DNA from: NIC37A-2 sp050289625
GTDB taxonomy: Bacteria > Myxococcota_A > Polyangia > Polyangiales > Polyangiaceae
DNA length: 6,293 nt
Direction: 5' to 3'
Assembly (NCBI GenBank): GCA_050289625.1
Contig: JBNKGC010000291.1
Location: 1-6,293 of the forward strand
The translations under genes were made by a program, and so were the position numbers. Each line of letters opens with the position of its first letter. The stretch's first letter is position 1. Positions 1 through 5,738 of this stretch are shown piece after piece. The notes below the pieces were generated by a model. The model searched no databases, was not told the origin of the DNA, and was given only the letters and a program-made list of their open reading frames with translations.

Positions 1-449
1 CCGCGACCTGGGCGTCAATGCGTTCACTCGACTCCGGATGCTGCGCATCGCTCGCCGACTCGGACAACGCTGCAGGAAGTACAGCCGCTTTCGCGACCGT
101 TCCCAGACGACGCCACTGAGCCGTTTGCGAAGATGACAGCCGAGAAAATCGAAACCCTCCTGTCCCCAGGCGAGCACGGATTTTCTCGTCTTGTCCGGAC
201 GTAGCTCCAGACCGAGACGCTGCAGGATGACCTGAATGCGCGCTTTGGCCAGCTCGCAATCCTTCTTGGTGCGACACATCACCACGAAGTCGACTGAGAG
301 ATGACCCCTCCCTGCGGCGTGCCAGCCATCCTCCGATGGACGACGCCCTCTTCCATCACACCTACTTCGAGCCATTGCCTGACCAGCTTCAACACTCGCC
401 GATCCGACATGCGCCGAGCCACCAACTTCATCTGCAGATGGGGTGCGCA
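1..449 (-). pseudogene. Group II intron reverse transcriptase/maturase remnant (5'-truncated, internal deletion, runs off left edge)
   Basis: Two minus-strand segments in different frames read as one group II intron-encoded protein. Segment 1 (449 to about 297) gives MKLVARRMSDRRVLKLVRQW, then a glycine-rich stretch ending in AGTPQGGVIS, the conserved RT palm motif. Segment 2 (294 to 1, frame shifted) begins VDFVVMCRTKKDCELAKARI and continues with LGLELRPDKTRKSV, GFDFLGCHLRK and RLYFLQRCPS, which are the region after YADD and the thumb/maturase start. The usual stretch after VIS (PLLANxYL through YADD) is missing; the join near 295-297 combines a deletion with a frame change, so the catalytic aspartate pair is lost. 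Upstream, an in-frame TAG at 450-452 ends the readable 5' side and no RT motifs precede it. The protein normally brings about intron splicing and retrohoming; this copy cannot. The 3' part lies beyond the window. Confidence 0.88.
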
Positions 450-453
450 CTAA

Positions 454-497
454 CCCGTTCACCATCGGCCCATTTTCAGAGTGATGTGGCGCTGACA
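454..497 (-). other. Possible IS21-family terminal sequence (remnant)
   Basis: Read on the minus strand from 497, this begins TGTCAGCGCCACATCACTCT and is followed by GAAAATGGGCC. A TGTCAG start with a GAAAATGGGCC block resembles, from memory, the ends of some IS21-family elements. It lies exactly where the intron RT remnant loses homology, so it may mark the element that truncated the RT gene. No istA or istB sequence is present and no partner end is visible, so this is a weak call. Confidence 0.22.
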
Positions 498-505
498 GAC
501 TGCAT

Positions 506-524
506 GCTGGCGCACTGTGCCAGC
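506..524 (-). terminator. Hairpin at the 3' end of the IS66 transposase gene
   Basis: GCTGGC (506-511) and GCCAGC (519-524) form a perfect 6-bp G/C-rich stem with a 7-nt loop, overlapping the last base of the tnpC stop codon (524-526). On the minus strand no T-run follows, so it is not a classical intrinsic terminator. It could be a weak terminator, an mRNA-stabilising 3' hairpin or part of the IS66 end. Confidence 0.3.
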
Positions 525-2125
525 TAGTCCGGCAGGATCGGGGCTTCGAAGTCGGGGACCTGGAGTTCCGGGTGGGTTTCGACGATCCGGTCCGGAAGGA
601 GCGTGCGGACATCCTCGACGCCGCGCAGCAGCTCGTCGGTCACGAGTGTCAAGTACTCGCGGGGATTGAGCCCGTGCGAGACGCAGGTTGCCACGATCGT
701 CAGGATGTTCGCGGTTCGTTCACCACCGACGTCTTCCCACACGAAGAGCCAGTTCCGACGTCCGAGCACCAACTTTCGCAGCTCGCGTTCGCGGCGATTG
801 TTCGTCAGGGGGATGTTGCCATCGTCCAGGAACAGAATCAGACGCTTCCATTGGCGGTGGAGATAGCCGAGCGCCTTGCCCAGTTGGGTTTTTGGCGGAA
901 CGATCGCGCGCTGTTCATCGAGCCAGGTGCGTATCCCTTCGACGACTGCCTTGCTCTCGGTTTGGCGACGCTCGCGACGCTGCGCGGCGTTGTCGCCAGC
1001 TTTTCGCGACTCTCGCTCCGTCTCGAAAAGTGGAGCCATGAGCTTGACGCCTTCGAAGGCGATGCGATCTCCGCTGCGGGCGCAGGTCACCAATCCGCGA
1101 CGTGCGTGAGCCCAACACCCGGGGCGCTTGCCCCCCTCGCGCTCGATGAAAGTCAGGATGTTGGTGCCGTCCACCTGAATGGTTCGCTTGGTGTTTCCCT
1201 CACCCAAGAATCGACGCACGCTGTTCGAATCCCCTGACGGGGAGTAGAAGAAGCTCACCCACAACGCGTTGGTCCAACCCCACATCGTGCCCGAGCGGAT
1301 CCCATCGGGTGAATCACGGTCCAAAACAGGGATGCCGGTAGCATCTGTACCCAGTAACCCTTCGGAGCGCGTCTTGTCGTGAATCGCTCGAGCGAGCGGA
1401 GCGAGCAGGTTCAGATGCCTCGCCACCGCTCGACCGAGTGTCTGCGGAGCGATGTTCACGCCACTGCGCGAAAACCGCAGGCACTGTCGTTCGATGGGTT
1501 GATGCTCCAGAAACTTGTCGGCTGTCGCTTCGACGATGAGTCGATTGCCCAACACGCCCTTCTCGACGATCCGAGGAGGTGGTGGCGCCGCGACGATCGT
1601 TCCATCCAATGGGCACTTCACCGCTTCGTCCGTGCGGTGCACGACGACGACCTTCGCTGGGATCACGTCCAGGTACTCGCAGTGCGTGTGCCCCATCTTC
1701 TCCATCTGCATCCCGCACTTGGGACAACGTCTCAGGTCTTTGGGTACGCCATTGTACAGTGGGACACGTTCGAGATCGTCGGGCAGCCGGTTTCGACCAG
1801 GGGGCTTCGTTCTGCGCTTGTTGCCACGGGTTGCACCTGGTGCCCGTTCGGGTTTCGGCTCCGACTTCGGCTCCGTCTGCTTTGCGCTCGCCACCCACGG
1901 CAGTGCCAGTTGCGCTTCGAGCGCGCGCATTCTCTCCGACCGAGGTCTTGCGCGACGAAGGTTCGCCAACTGCTTGCTCAGCTCCGTGTTCATGTCTCGC
2001 AGACGTGTCACCAGCGCGACCACCGCAGAGACCAGACGGGCAAACTGCAACTCCTTGACCAGCTTCTGCAGCCAGTCCCGCAGCTCTTCCGGAGCGGTGT
2101 GAATCGTCGGCAATGCCTTGGACAC
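524..2125 (-). CDS. tnpC: IS66-family transposase TnpC
   Basis: This 533-aa protein has full IS66 transposase length. It catalyses DNA cleavage and strand transfer of the IS66 element. Domains in order: an N-terminal leucine-rich coiled coil (about 12-75); a basic Pro/Lys/Arg linker (80-115); an IS66-type zinc-finger region (C134-x2-C137, then C149 and C171); the DDE catalytic domain (about 195-480); and a C-terminal tail (about 485-533). Candidate catalytic residues are D261 in GTDATGIPVL, D319 in QVDG and E446 in NNRRERELR. The family motifs GCWAHARR (337-343) and LGRRNWLF (454-461) are present. The first motif has Ala after Thr-Asp where many members have Asp-Glu-Thr, a modest variation. 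Start: GTG at 2123-2125, chosen because an in-frame TGA lies a few codons upstream; no strong ribosome-binding site is visible, so coupling to tnpB translation is plausible. The frame is intact, but its upstream partner genes are broken. Confidence 0.95.
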   Translation of the reverse strand: MSKALPTIHTAPEELRDWLQKLVKELQFARLVSAVVALVTRLRDMNTELSKQLANLRRARPRSERMRALEAQLALPWVASAKQTEPKSEPKPERAPGATRGNKRRTKPPGRNRLPDDLERVPLYNGVPKDLRRCPKCGMQMEKMGHTHCEYLDVIPAKVVVVHRTDEAVKCPLDGTIVAAPPPPRIVEKGVLGNRLIVEATADKFLEHQPIERQCLRFSRSGVNIAPQTLGRAVARHLNLLAPLARAIHDKTRSEGLLGTDATGIPVLDRDSPDGIRSGTMWGWTNALWVSFFYSPSGDSNSVRRFLGEGNTKRTIQVDGTNILTFIEREGGKRPGCWAHARRGLVTCARSGDRIAFEGVKLMAPLFETERESRKAGDNAAQRRERRQTESKAVVEGIRTWLDEQRAIVPPKTQLGKALGYLHRQWKRLILFLDDGNIPLTNNRRERELRKLVLGRRNWLFVWEDVGGERTANILTIVATCVSHGLNPREYLTLVTDELLRGVEDVRTLLPDRIVETHPELQVPDFEAPILPD

Positions 2126-2202
2126 TTCACTACTGTAGTGCCCGGTTCAGCGACGCTTGGTCGCACTTTTCTTCGGATTCGTTCAATGCGCCGATCAGCC
2201 GA

Positions 2203-2370
2203 TCATCGGGCGCTTCGTCTCGGGGGTTCCCACCGTGGCCGACGCCTTGCCCGCTCCAAATCGATGCCCTCCAAAATCAATCCCAGTTCAGCCGCTTCGA
2301 TGGTGCGCACCTCGATGGTTTCGTCGCTGGCCTGCTGAAAACGAAAACGCCCGCGCTCCAACCGCTTGTG
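2203..2370 (-). pseudogene. tnpB: IS66 accessory protein TnpB, C-terminal half (separated by insertion)
   Basis: The reading frame gives HKRLERGRFRF, then ETIEVRTIEAAELGLILEGI, then ARRRPRWEPP and a TGA stop at 2203-2205: 55 residues. KRLERGRF and the terminal L-L-x-G-I-D-L-x-x-A-R-R-R-x-R-W stretch are hallmarks of IS66 Orf2/TnpB, a small protein required for IS66 transposition whose exact biochemical role is unsettled. It has no start of its own. TnpB similarity stops abruptly at 2370, where the serine-recombinase element begins. The missing N-terminal half lies at 5739-5939, and the two together rebuild a complete protein. Confidence 0.93.
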
Positions 2371-2375
2371 ACTCA

Positions 2376-2388
2376 GAACGAAGTGCAG
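2376..2388 (+). repeat. Left copy of a subterminal direct repeat (GAACGAAGTGCAG)
   Basis: This 13-mer starts 5 bp inside the left end of the recombinase element and matches GAAGGAGGTGCAG near the right end (5706-5718) at 11 of 13 positions in the same orientation. Serine integrases recombine sites in direct orientation, so it could be part of the binding site. A chance match is also possible. Confidence 0.35.
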
Positions 2389-2414
2389 GCGTTTCGGATG
2401 CGAAGACGCGCCTT

Positions 2415-2912
2415 GTGCGCGTGACCCACCCGTTCCACCCGCTCAGCGGACGGCAGCTCGCGTGCATCGGCGAGCGGTACAACCGGTACGGGACCCGGCT
2501 CCTGCTGCGCGTCGACGAAGATCAGGTTTGCTCGGTGCCGAAGCAATGGACCGACCTGGTGGCGCCTGATCCAGAGCTTGTCCTTGGGGCTCGCCGCGCG
2601 CTGTGTCGGGTTGCCGATCTCGTCGAACTCTCCGACTTGGTATCGCGGCTGGTCGAGGAAGGGCGCCGGGGTCAGATACGTAAAGACAATAACGCCGCAC
2701 ATGTAAAGGAAACTGCGCCGCAGGTCCCACAGGGTGAAGGCTTGCATCCCAGAATTCACGACAAAAAAATTCAAGAAGGGGGATCGTGTGCGCTTGACAA
2801 TGCCCAGACAAGCGGCGTAGTTGTCGTTACGACCTGTCCGGAGATCGCATGCCCAAGCAAGGCAACCGCAAAGACCCCAAGACCACGGCGCTCGCCGAAG
2901 AGGGCACGTTGA
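2415..2912 (+). CDS. DUF5372/Y4bD-like protein of the recombinase element
   Basis: From a GTG at 2415 the protein begins VRVTHPFHPLSGR and continues through VDEDQVCSVPKQWTDLVAPD and DLVELSDLVSRL. The opening T-H-P-F-H-P-L motif, a central S-(V/L)-P-x-x-W-T-D and a final helix match the small DUF5372 family, found beside serine recombinases of this type; its function is unknown to me. Recognisable similarity covers about residues 1-90 (to about 2690). The frame stays open to 2912, giving 165 aa and a 64-bp overlap with the next gene. The tail after G-R-R-G-Q is AT-richer and not family-like, so it may be a lost stop codon or read-through. GTG 2421 is an alternative start; no strong ribosome-binding site decides. 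It is first in the element, 44 bp from the left end. Frame extension upstream of 2415 would enter the tnpB remnant and is not part of the gene. Confidence 0.72.
   Translation: MRVTHPFHPLSGRQLACIGERYNRYGTRLLLRVDEDQVCSVPKQWTDLVAPDPELVLGARRALCRVADLVELSDLVSRLVEEGRRGQIRKDNNAAHVKETAPQVPQGEGLHPRIHDKKIQEGGSCALDNAQTSGVVVVTTCPEIACPSKATAKTPRPRRSPKRAR
2794..2823 (+). promoter_or_regulatory. Possible sigma70-type promoter before the helix-turn-helix gene
   Basis: A perfect -35 box TTGACA sits at 2794-2799 in a locally AT-richer stretch; with an 18-bp spacer the best -10 candidate is TAGTTG (2818-2823), which is poor. A short dyad follows at 2823-2833 (GTCGT-T-ACGAC) and could be an operator. The position, 25 bp before the start codon at 2849, suits a promoter for the three downstream genes, but the weak -10 keeps confidence low. 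Confidence 0.28.
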
Positions 2913-3361
2913 ACACGTCCCCCGACGTGGTCAGGGATCCGAAGTTCCAGGCCAGCGAATTCTTCGACCCACGTGACCTCGTCCAGGTCCGGTACGAGAT
3001 GCTGCGTCGCGTATCGGTCGACAATGTATCGATCACCGATGCCTCGATGGAGTATGGAGTGTCTCGCCCGACGTACTACCAGGCCAAGGCGAGCTTCGAC
3101 GCTGCGGGGGTTGCTGGACTCGTACCGAAGAGACGCGGCCCTCGTGGGCCGCACAAGCTTCAGGGAGACATTCTCGCCTTCATCGAGGAGCACGTCGTCC
3201 CTGGTGAGCCGATTCGAGCGCGCGAACTGGCAAAGCTGGTCCTGCATAGGTTTTCTGTCGTGCTTCACCCACGAACGATCGAGCGCGCGCTCGCGGGAAA
3301 AAAAACGCCGCAGCAAGAAGTGGCACTGGCGCAACGCAAGCCGAAGCGGGGGCGTCAGTGA
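2849..3361 (+). CDS. Helix-turn-helix DNA-binding protein of the recombinase element
   Basis: This is a 170-aa basic protein. ATG 2849 is preceded by GGAG (2840-2843) at 5-nt spacing, a good ribosome-binding site. Residues 1-38 form a polar leader. Residues 41-85 (DPRDLVQVRYEMLRR..., then ITDASMEYGVSRPTYYQAKA) form a helix-turn-helix like the N-terminal domains of IS630/IS481-type transposases, with recognition helix S-R-P-T-Y-Y-Q. A basic K-R-R-G-P-R-G-P-H-K linker (94-103) leads to a second winged-helix-like segment (105-150: ILAFIEEHV..., IRARELAKLV, LHPRTIERALAG), and the tail is Lys/Arg rich. No DDE triad is present and the length is too short for a transposase, so it is probably a DNA-binding cofactor or regulator. 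Its stop overlaps the next start as GTGA (3358-3361), showing translational coupling within the operon. Confidence 0.85.
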   Translation: MPKQGNRKDPKTTALAEEGTLNTSPDVVRDPKFQASEFFDPRDLVQVRYEMLRRVSVDNVSITDASMEYGVSRPTYYQAKASFDAAGVAGLVPKRRGPRGPHKLQGDILAFIEEHVVPGEPIRARELAKLVLHRFSVVLHPRTIERALAGKKTPQQEVALAQRKPKRGRQ

Positions 3362-3648
3362 GCAGGCAATACGAGACGTTGCGGGCCGCTGCACTGGGTG
3401 AATGCCTCCCGCTCGAGGCCAGGAATGGTCTATCTCTGTTCCTGCGACGCGGCATGTGGTCGTGGGCGCAAGCGGTCGTCGTCACCGGGACTGCGCCCCG
3501 TCCGGAACGATTTTCGCGTCTATCGTCGTCCGCCGCGGACGAACACCGAGAAGTCGTCCAGCTCCTTGCTGCGCTGTCTATGAGATCGAGGAAGCAGAGG
3601 AACCATGAACGAATCACGCAAAGTCCAGTCTCATCATCTCGAGCGTGA
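3358..3648 (+). CDS. Small conserved accessory protein of the recombinase element (function unknown)
   Basis: This is a 96-aa ORF with a GTG start overlapping the TGA of the helix-turn-helix gene by 4 nt; its 3' end overlaps the recombinase start by 44 nt. The core reads RQYETLRAAALGE, then EARNGLSLFLRRGMWSWAQA and a C-terminal EVVQLLAALSMRS helix. Two amphipathic helices joined by a Pro/Ser/Arg-rich linker suggest a small helical, possibly protein-binding, module. I recall comparable short ORFs at this place in related recombinase operons, but no known domain is visible and there is no signal peptide or membrane segment. Overlap on both sides and a shared operon argue that it is a real gene and that its product works with the recombinase. 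The last 15 or so residues are constrained by overlap and may not matter. Confidence 0.7.
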   Translation: MSRQYETLRAAALGECLPLEARNGLSLFLRRGMWSWAQAVVVTGTAPRPERFSRLSSSAADEHREVVQLLAALSMRSRKQRNHERITQSPVSSSRA

Positions 3649-5707
3649 CGCGTACCTGTACATTCGACAGTCGTCGATGAAGCAGGTTGTATCGAACATC
3701 GAGAGCACGAAACGGCAGTACGCACTTCGAGGGCGCGCGACGGCACTCGGCTGGGGTGACGATCGCATCGTCGTGATCGACTCCGACCAAGGAGAGTCAG
3801 GCGCGTCCGCTGCTTGGCGGGAAGGATTCCGGCAGCTGGTTACGGACGTCGGACTCGGGCGAGCGGGTATCGTGATGGGGCTCGAAGTCTCGAGGCTCGC
3901 GAGGAACAATGCCGACTGGCATCGGCTGCTGGAGATCTGCGCGCTGGCAAACACACTGATCCTCGACGAGGATGGCGTGTACGACCCGACAAGCTTCAAC
4001 GACCGTCTGCTTCTCGGCCTCAAGGGAACGATGAGCGAAGCGGAGCTGCACGTGCTGAAGGCACGACTGCGTGGCGGGATCCTGAACAAGGCCCGGCGCG
4101 GCGAGTATCGCTGCGTGCTTCCCACTGGCTTCGTCTACGACGAGAGTGGTGCTGTCGTCCTCGACCCGGATGCGCGAGTGCGGGAGACGATCGCCCATTT
4201 CTTCGAGACGTTCACGCGCGTCGGCTCGGCGCACCAGACCGTCAAGGCGTTTCGGGCTGAGGGCCTTCACTTCCCATCTCGACTCCGCTCCCCAAGCGCT
4301 GGGGTAATCTTTCGCCCGCTCACGGCTTCGACCGCAATGCGCACTCTGAGCAATCCGCGATATGCTGGCGCCTACGCGTACGGTCAGCGTGTGTACGGCC
4401 GGACGCTGGAAGGAAAGAAGACGGCCCGAAAGCGTGCGACTGAAGAGTGGCTCGCGTGCATCCCCGGCGCTCACCCCGGGTACATCTCCTGGGAGCGGCA
4501 CCAAGAGAACCTCCGGCTGCTCGCATCAAACGGTCATGGCTACGACGTCGCGCGAGCGTCGCCGCCTCGCGAAGGGAGCGCGATTCTGCAGGGGCGAGCA
4601 GTCTGTGGGCGCTGCGGGCAACACATGCGGGTGCGCTACAGAGATGCGCGCGGGAAGCTGGAATCCTGGTACGTCTGCGATCGTGCGACCGATTCCCGGG
4701 CGGAACCGAGCTGTCAATCGCTCGCGGGCACGCCGATCGATGAAGCTGTCGGGCGCGTGGTGGCGGAGAAGATGACGCCTACCGCCGTCGAGCTGGTGCT
4801 CGAGATCCGAAAGGAGCTCGAAACTCGGTACGAAGAAGCAGATCAGCTTCGATGCCGGGCGATCGAAACGGCCGAAGTGGATGCCGAGCTCTCGCGACGC
4901 CGTTTCATGATGGTCGACCCGGCGAACCGGCTCGTAGCGGACACCCTGGAGGCGGATTGGAACGAGAAGCTTCGCACATTGGCGCAGGTGCGCGATGAAC
5001 GGGAACGCGCACGTGTAGAGGATCGACCTGCTGTGGACGATGCGCTTCGCGAGCGTCTCGTCGCGATGACGACCGACTTCAACCGCCTGTGGTCCGACCC
5101 ATCGACTCCGAACCGCGAGCGGAAGCGAATGCTCGCCTACCTGGTCGAGGATGCGACGCTCGTGAAGCTCCCCGAGGCCGGGACCACGAAGATCCATCTC
5201 CGCTTCCGAGGCGGCCAAACGACGACGCTCACGACAGTGAACCCGAAGCCGTCCTGGCAGAAGGTAAAAACACCGTCGGAGATCGTCGAGCTCGTCGACA
5301 AACTGCTCGACGATCACATGTACGACGAGATCGCCAACGAGCTGAACGCGCGCGGGCTCCGTCCCGGTGGATCGGCATGGCCTGGAAGAGGCGGCTCGCA
5401 ATTTACGGCAGGACGCGTGCAATACATCGTGCACACCTATGGCCTCCGCCTGCGACGCGACCGACTTCGCGCTCGCGGGCTGCTCACCAAAAAGGAACTT
5501 GCGGCCCGTCTCGGGATCCACGAGCACACGCTGACCAGCTGGGTGAAGCATGGCATCATCACGGCACACCCGTACAACGGCCACGCATGGCTCTACGAGG
5601 AGCCCGCCGACCCTCCGACGAAGCACTGCAGTCGCTGGGACCGGCTCACCGATCGAGCGGCGCGTCGCAAGTCGCGGGCCGGAACCAAGACTCTCAATTC
5701 GAACTGA
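3605..5707 (+). CDS. Large serine recombinase with zinc ribbon, coiled coil and C-terminal helix-turn-helix
   Basis: This 700-aa protein performs site-specific strand exchange through a phosphoserine link and is the likely mover of this element. The catalytic resolvase domain (about 15-155) has AYLYIRQSS with R21 and nucleophile S23, then GLEVSRLARN (E94, S96, R97, R100). A recombinase DNA-binding domain follows (about 160-285: GGILNKARRGEYR, LPTGFVYDE, LSNPRYAGAYAYG). A zinc ribbon has C334, C337, C358 and C370. A long charged coiled coil (about 390-490) follows, then a second recombinase-like segment (about 560-620: MYDEIANELNARGLRP, TAGRVQYIVHTYGL), and finally a helix-turn-helix (about 624-665: LTKKELAARLGIHEHTLTSW), unusual for phage-type integrases. 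ATG 3605 is preceded by GAGGAA copies (3588-3593, 3597-3602), and the start matches the usual S-R-K-V-Q-S-H-H-L-E-R leader of this group. It is fourth in its operon and intact. Confidence 0.93.
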   Translation: MNESRKVQSHHLERDAYLYIRQSSMKQVVSNIESTKRQYALRGRATALGWGDDRIVVIDSDQGESGASAAWREGFRQLVTDVGLGRAGIVMGLEVSRLARNNADWHRLLEICALANTLILDEDGVYDPTSFNDRLLLGLKGTMSEAELHVLKARLRGGILNKARRGEYRCVLPTGFVYDESGAVVLDPDARVRETIAHFFETFTRVGSAHQTVKAFRAEGLHFPSRLRSPSAGVIFRPLTASTAMRTLSNPRYAGAYAYGQRVYGRTLEGKKTARKRATEEWLACIPGAHPGYISWERHQENLRLLASNGHGYDVARASPPREGSAILQGRAVCGRCGQHMRVRYRDARGKLESWYVCDRATDSRAEPSCQSLAGTPIDEAVGRVVAEKMTPTAVELVLEIRKELETRYEEADQLRCRAIETAEVDAELSRRRFMMVDPANRLVADTLEADWNEKLRTLAQVRDERERARVEDRPAVDDALRERLVAMTTDFNRLWSDPSTPNRERKRMLAYLVEDATLVKLPEAGTTKIHLRFRGGQTTTLTTVNPKPSWQKVKTPSEIVELVDKLLDDHMYDEIANELNARGLRPGGSAWPGRGGSQFTAGRVQYIVHTYGLRLRRDRLRARGLLTKKELAARLGIHEHTLTSWVKHGIITAHPYNGHAWLYEEPADPPTKHCSRWDRLTDRAARRKSRAGTKTLNSN

Positions 5708-5718
5708 AGGAGGTGCAG
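5706..5718 (+). repeat. Right copy of a subterminal direct repeat (GAAGGAGGTGCAG)
   Basis: It pairs with GAACGAAGTGCAG at 2376-2388 (11 of 13 identical, same orientation). It overlaps the last base pairs of the recombinase stop codon and ends 20 bp inside the right end of the element. The sequence contains AGGAGGTG, a ribosome-binding-site-like string, but no plus-strand gene follows, so a site-recognition role is more likely than a translational one. Confidence 0.35.
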
Positions 5719-5738
5719 TATGAAGCCGGTTGGTTCGT

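Larger units (their letters stand above)
2371..5738 (+). mobile_element. Four-gene large-serine-recombinase element inserted in IS66 tnpB
   Basis: The limits come from the split tnpB gene: removing 2371-5738 (3368 bp) puts TGG (complement of 5739-5741) next to CAC (complement of 2368-2370) and restores the reading frame and the conserved W-H-K-R-L-E-R-G-R-F core. The element has four plus-strand genes: DUF5372-like (from about 2415), helix-turn-helix (2849), 96-aa protein (3358) and 700-aa serine recombinase (3605-5707). It is compact, with 44 bp before the first likely start and 31 bp after the last stop, and no cargo. No clear target duplication is seen, as expected for serine recombinases, which use a short core crossover; the ends are therefore certain only to within about 3 bp. 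I recall a similar gene set in the y4bA-D / y4pH-K clusters of Rhizobium NGR234. It lies antisense to its host IS66. Confidence 0.85.

Noticed and set aside
336..527. Plus-strand ORF of 63 codons
   Set aside because: It is antisense to the intron RT remnant and crosses the element junction; no signal supports it.
2131..2150. TGTAGTGCCCGGTTCA just upstream of tnpC, considered as an IS terminal repeat
   Set aside because: No inverted partner was found at 440-523, and the tnpB C-terminal remnant continues beyond it, so it is the tnpB-tnpC spacer of the same IS66.
1379..2338. Long plus-strand ORF (319 codons) and other plus-strand ORFs over 572-1237 and 1515-2102
   Set aside because: They lie antisense to the IS66 transposase, whose minus-strand protein has clear family motifs; composition is Arg/Ser/Pro-rich with no recognisable domain, typical of shadow frames in high-GC DNA.
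2157..2414. Upstream extension of the DUF5372 frame
   Set aside because: This part is antisense to the tnpB C-terminal remnant and mostly lies outside the element; the family start motif is at 2415-2444.
2373..2811. Minus-strand ORFs of 133 and 122 codons opposite the DUF5372 gene, considered as tnpA/tnpB of IS66
   Set aside because: They have none of the TnpA/TnpB motifs; the plus strand has the VTHPFHPL family signature, and the real tnpB pieces lie at 2203-2370 and 5739-5939.
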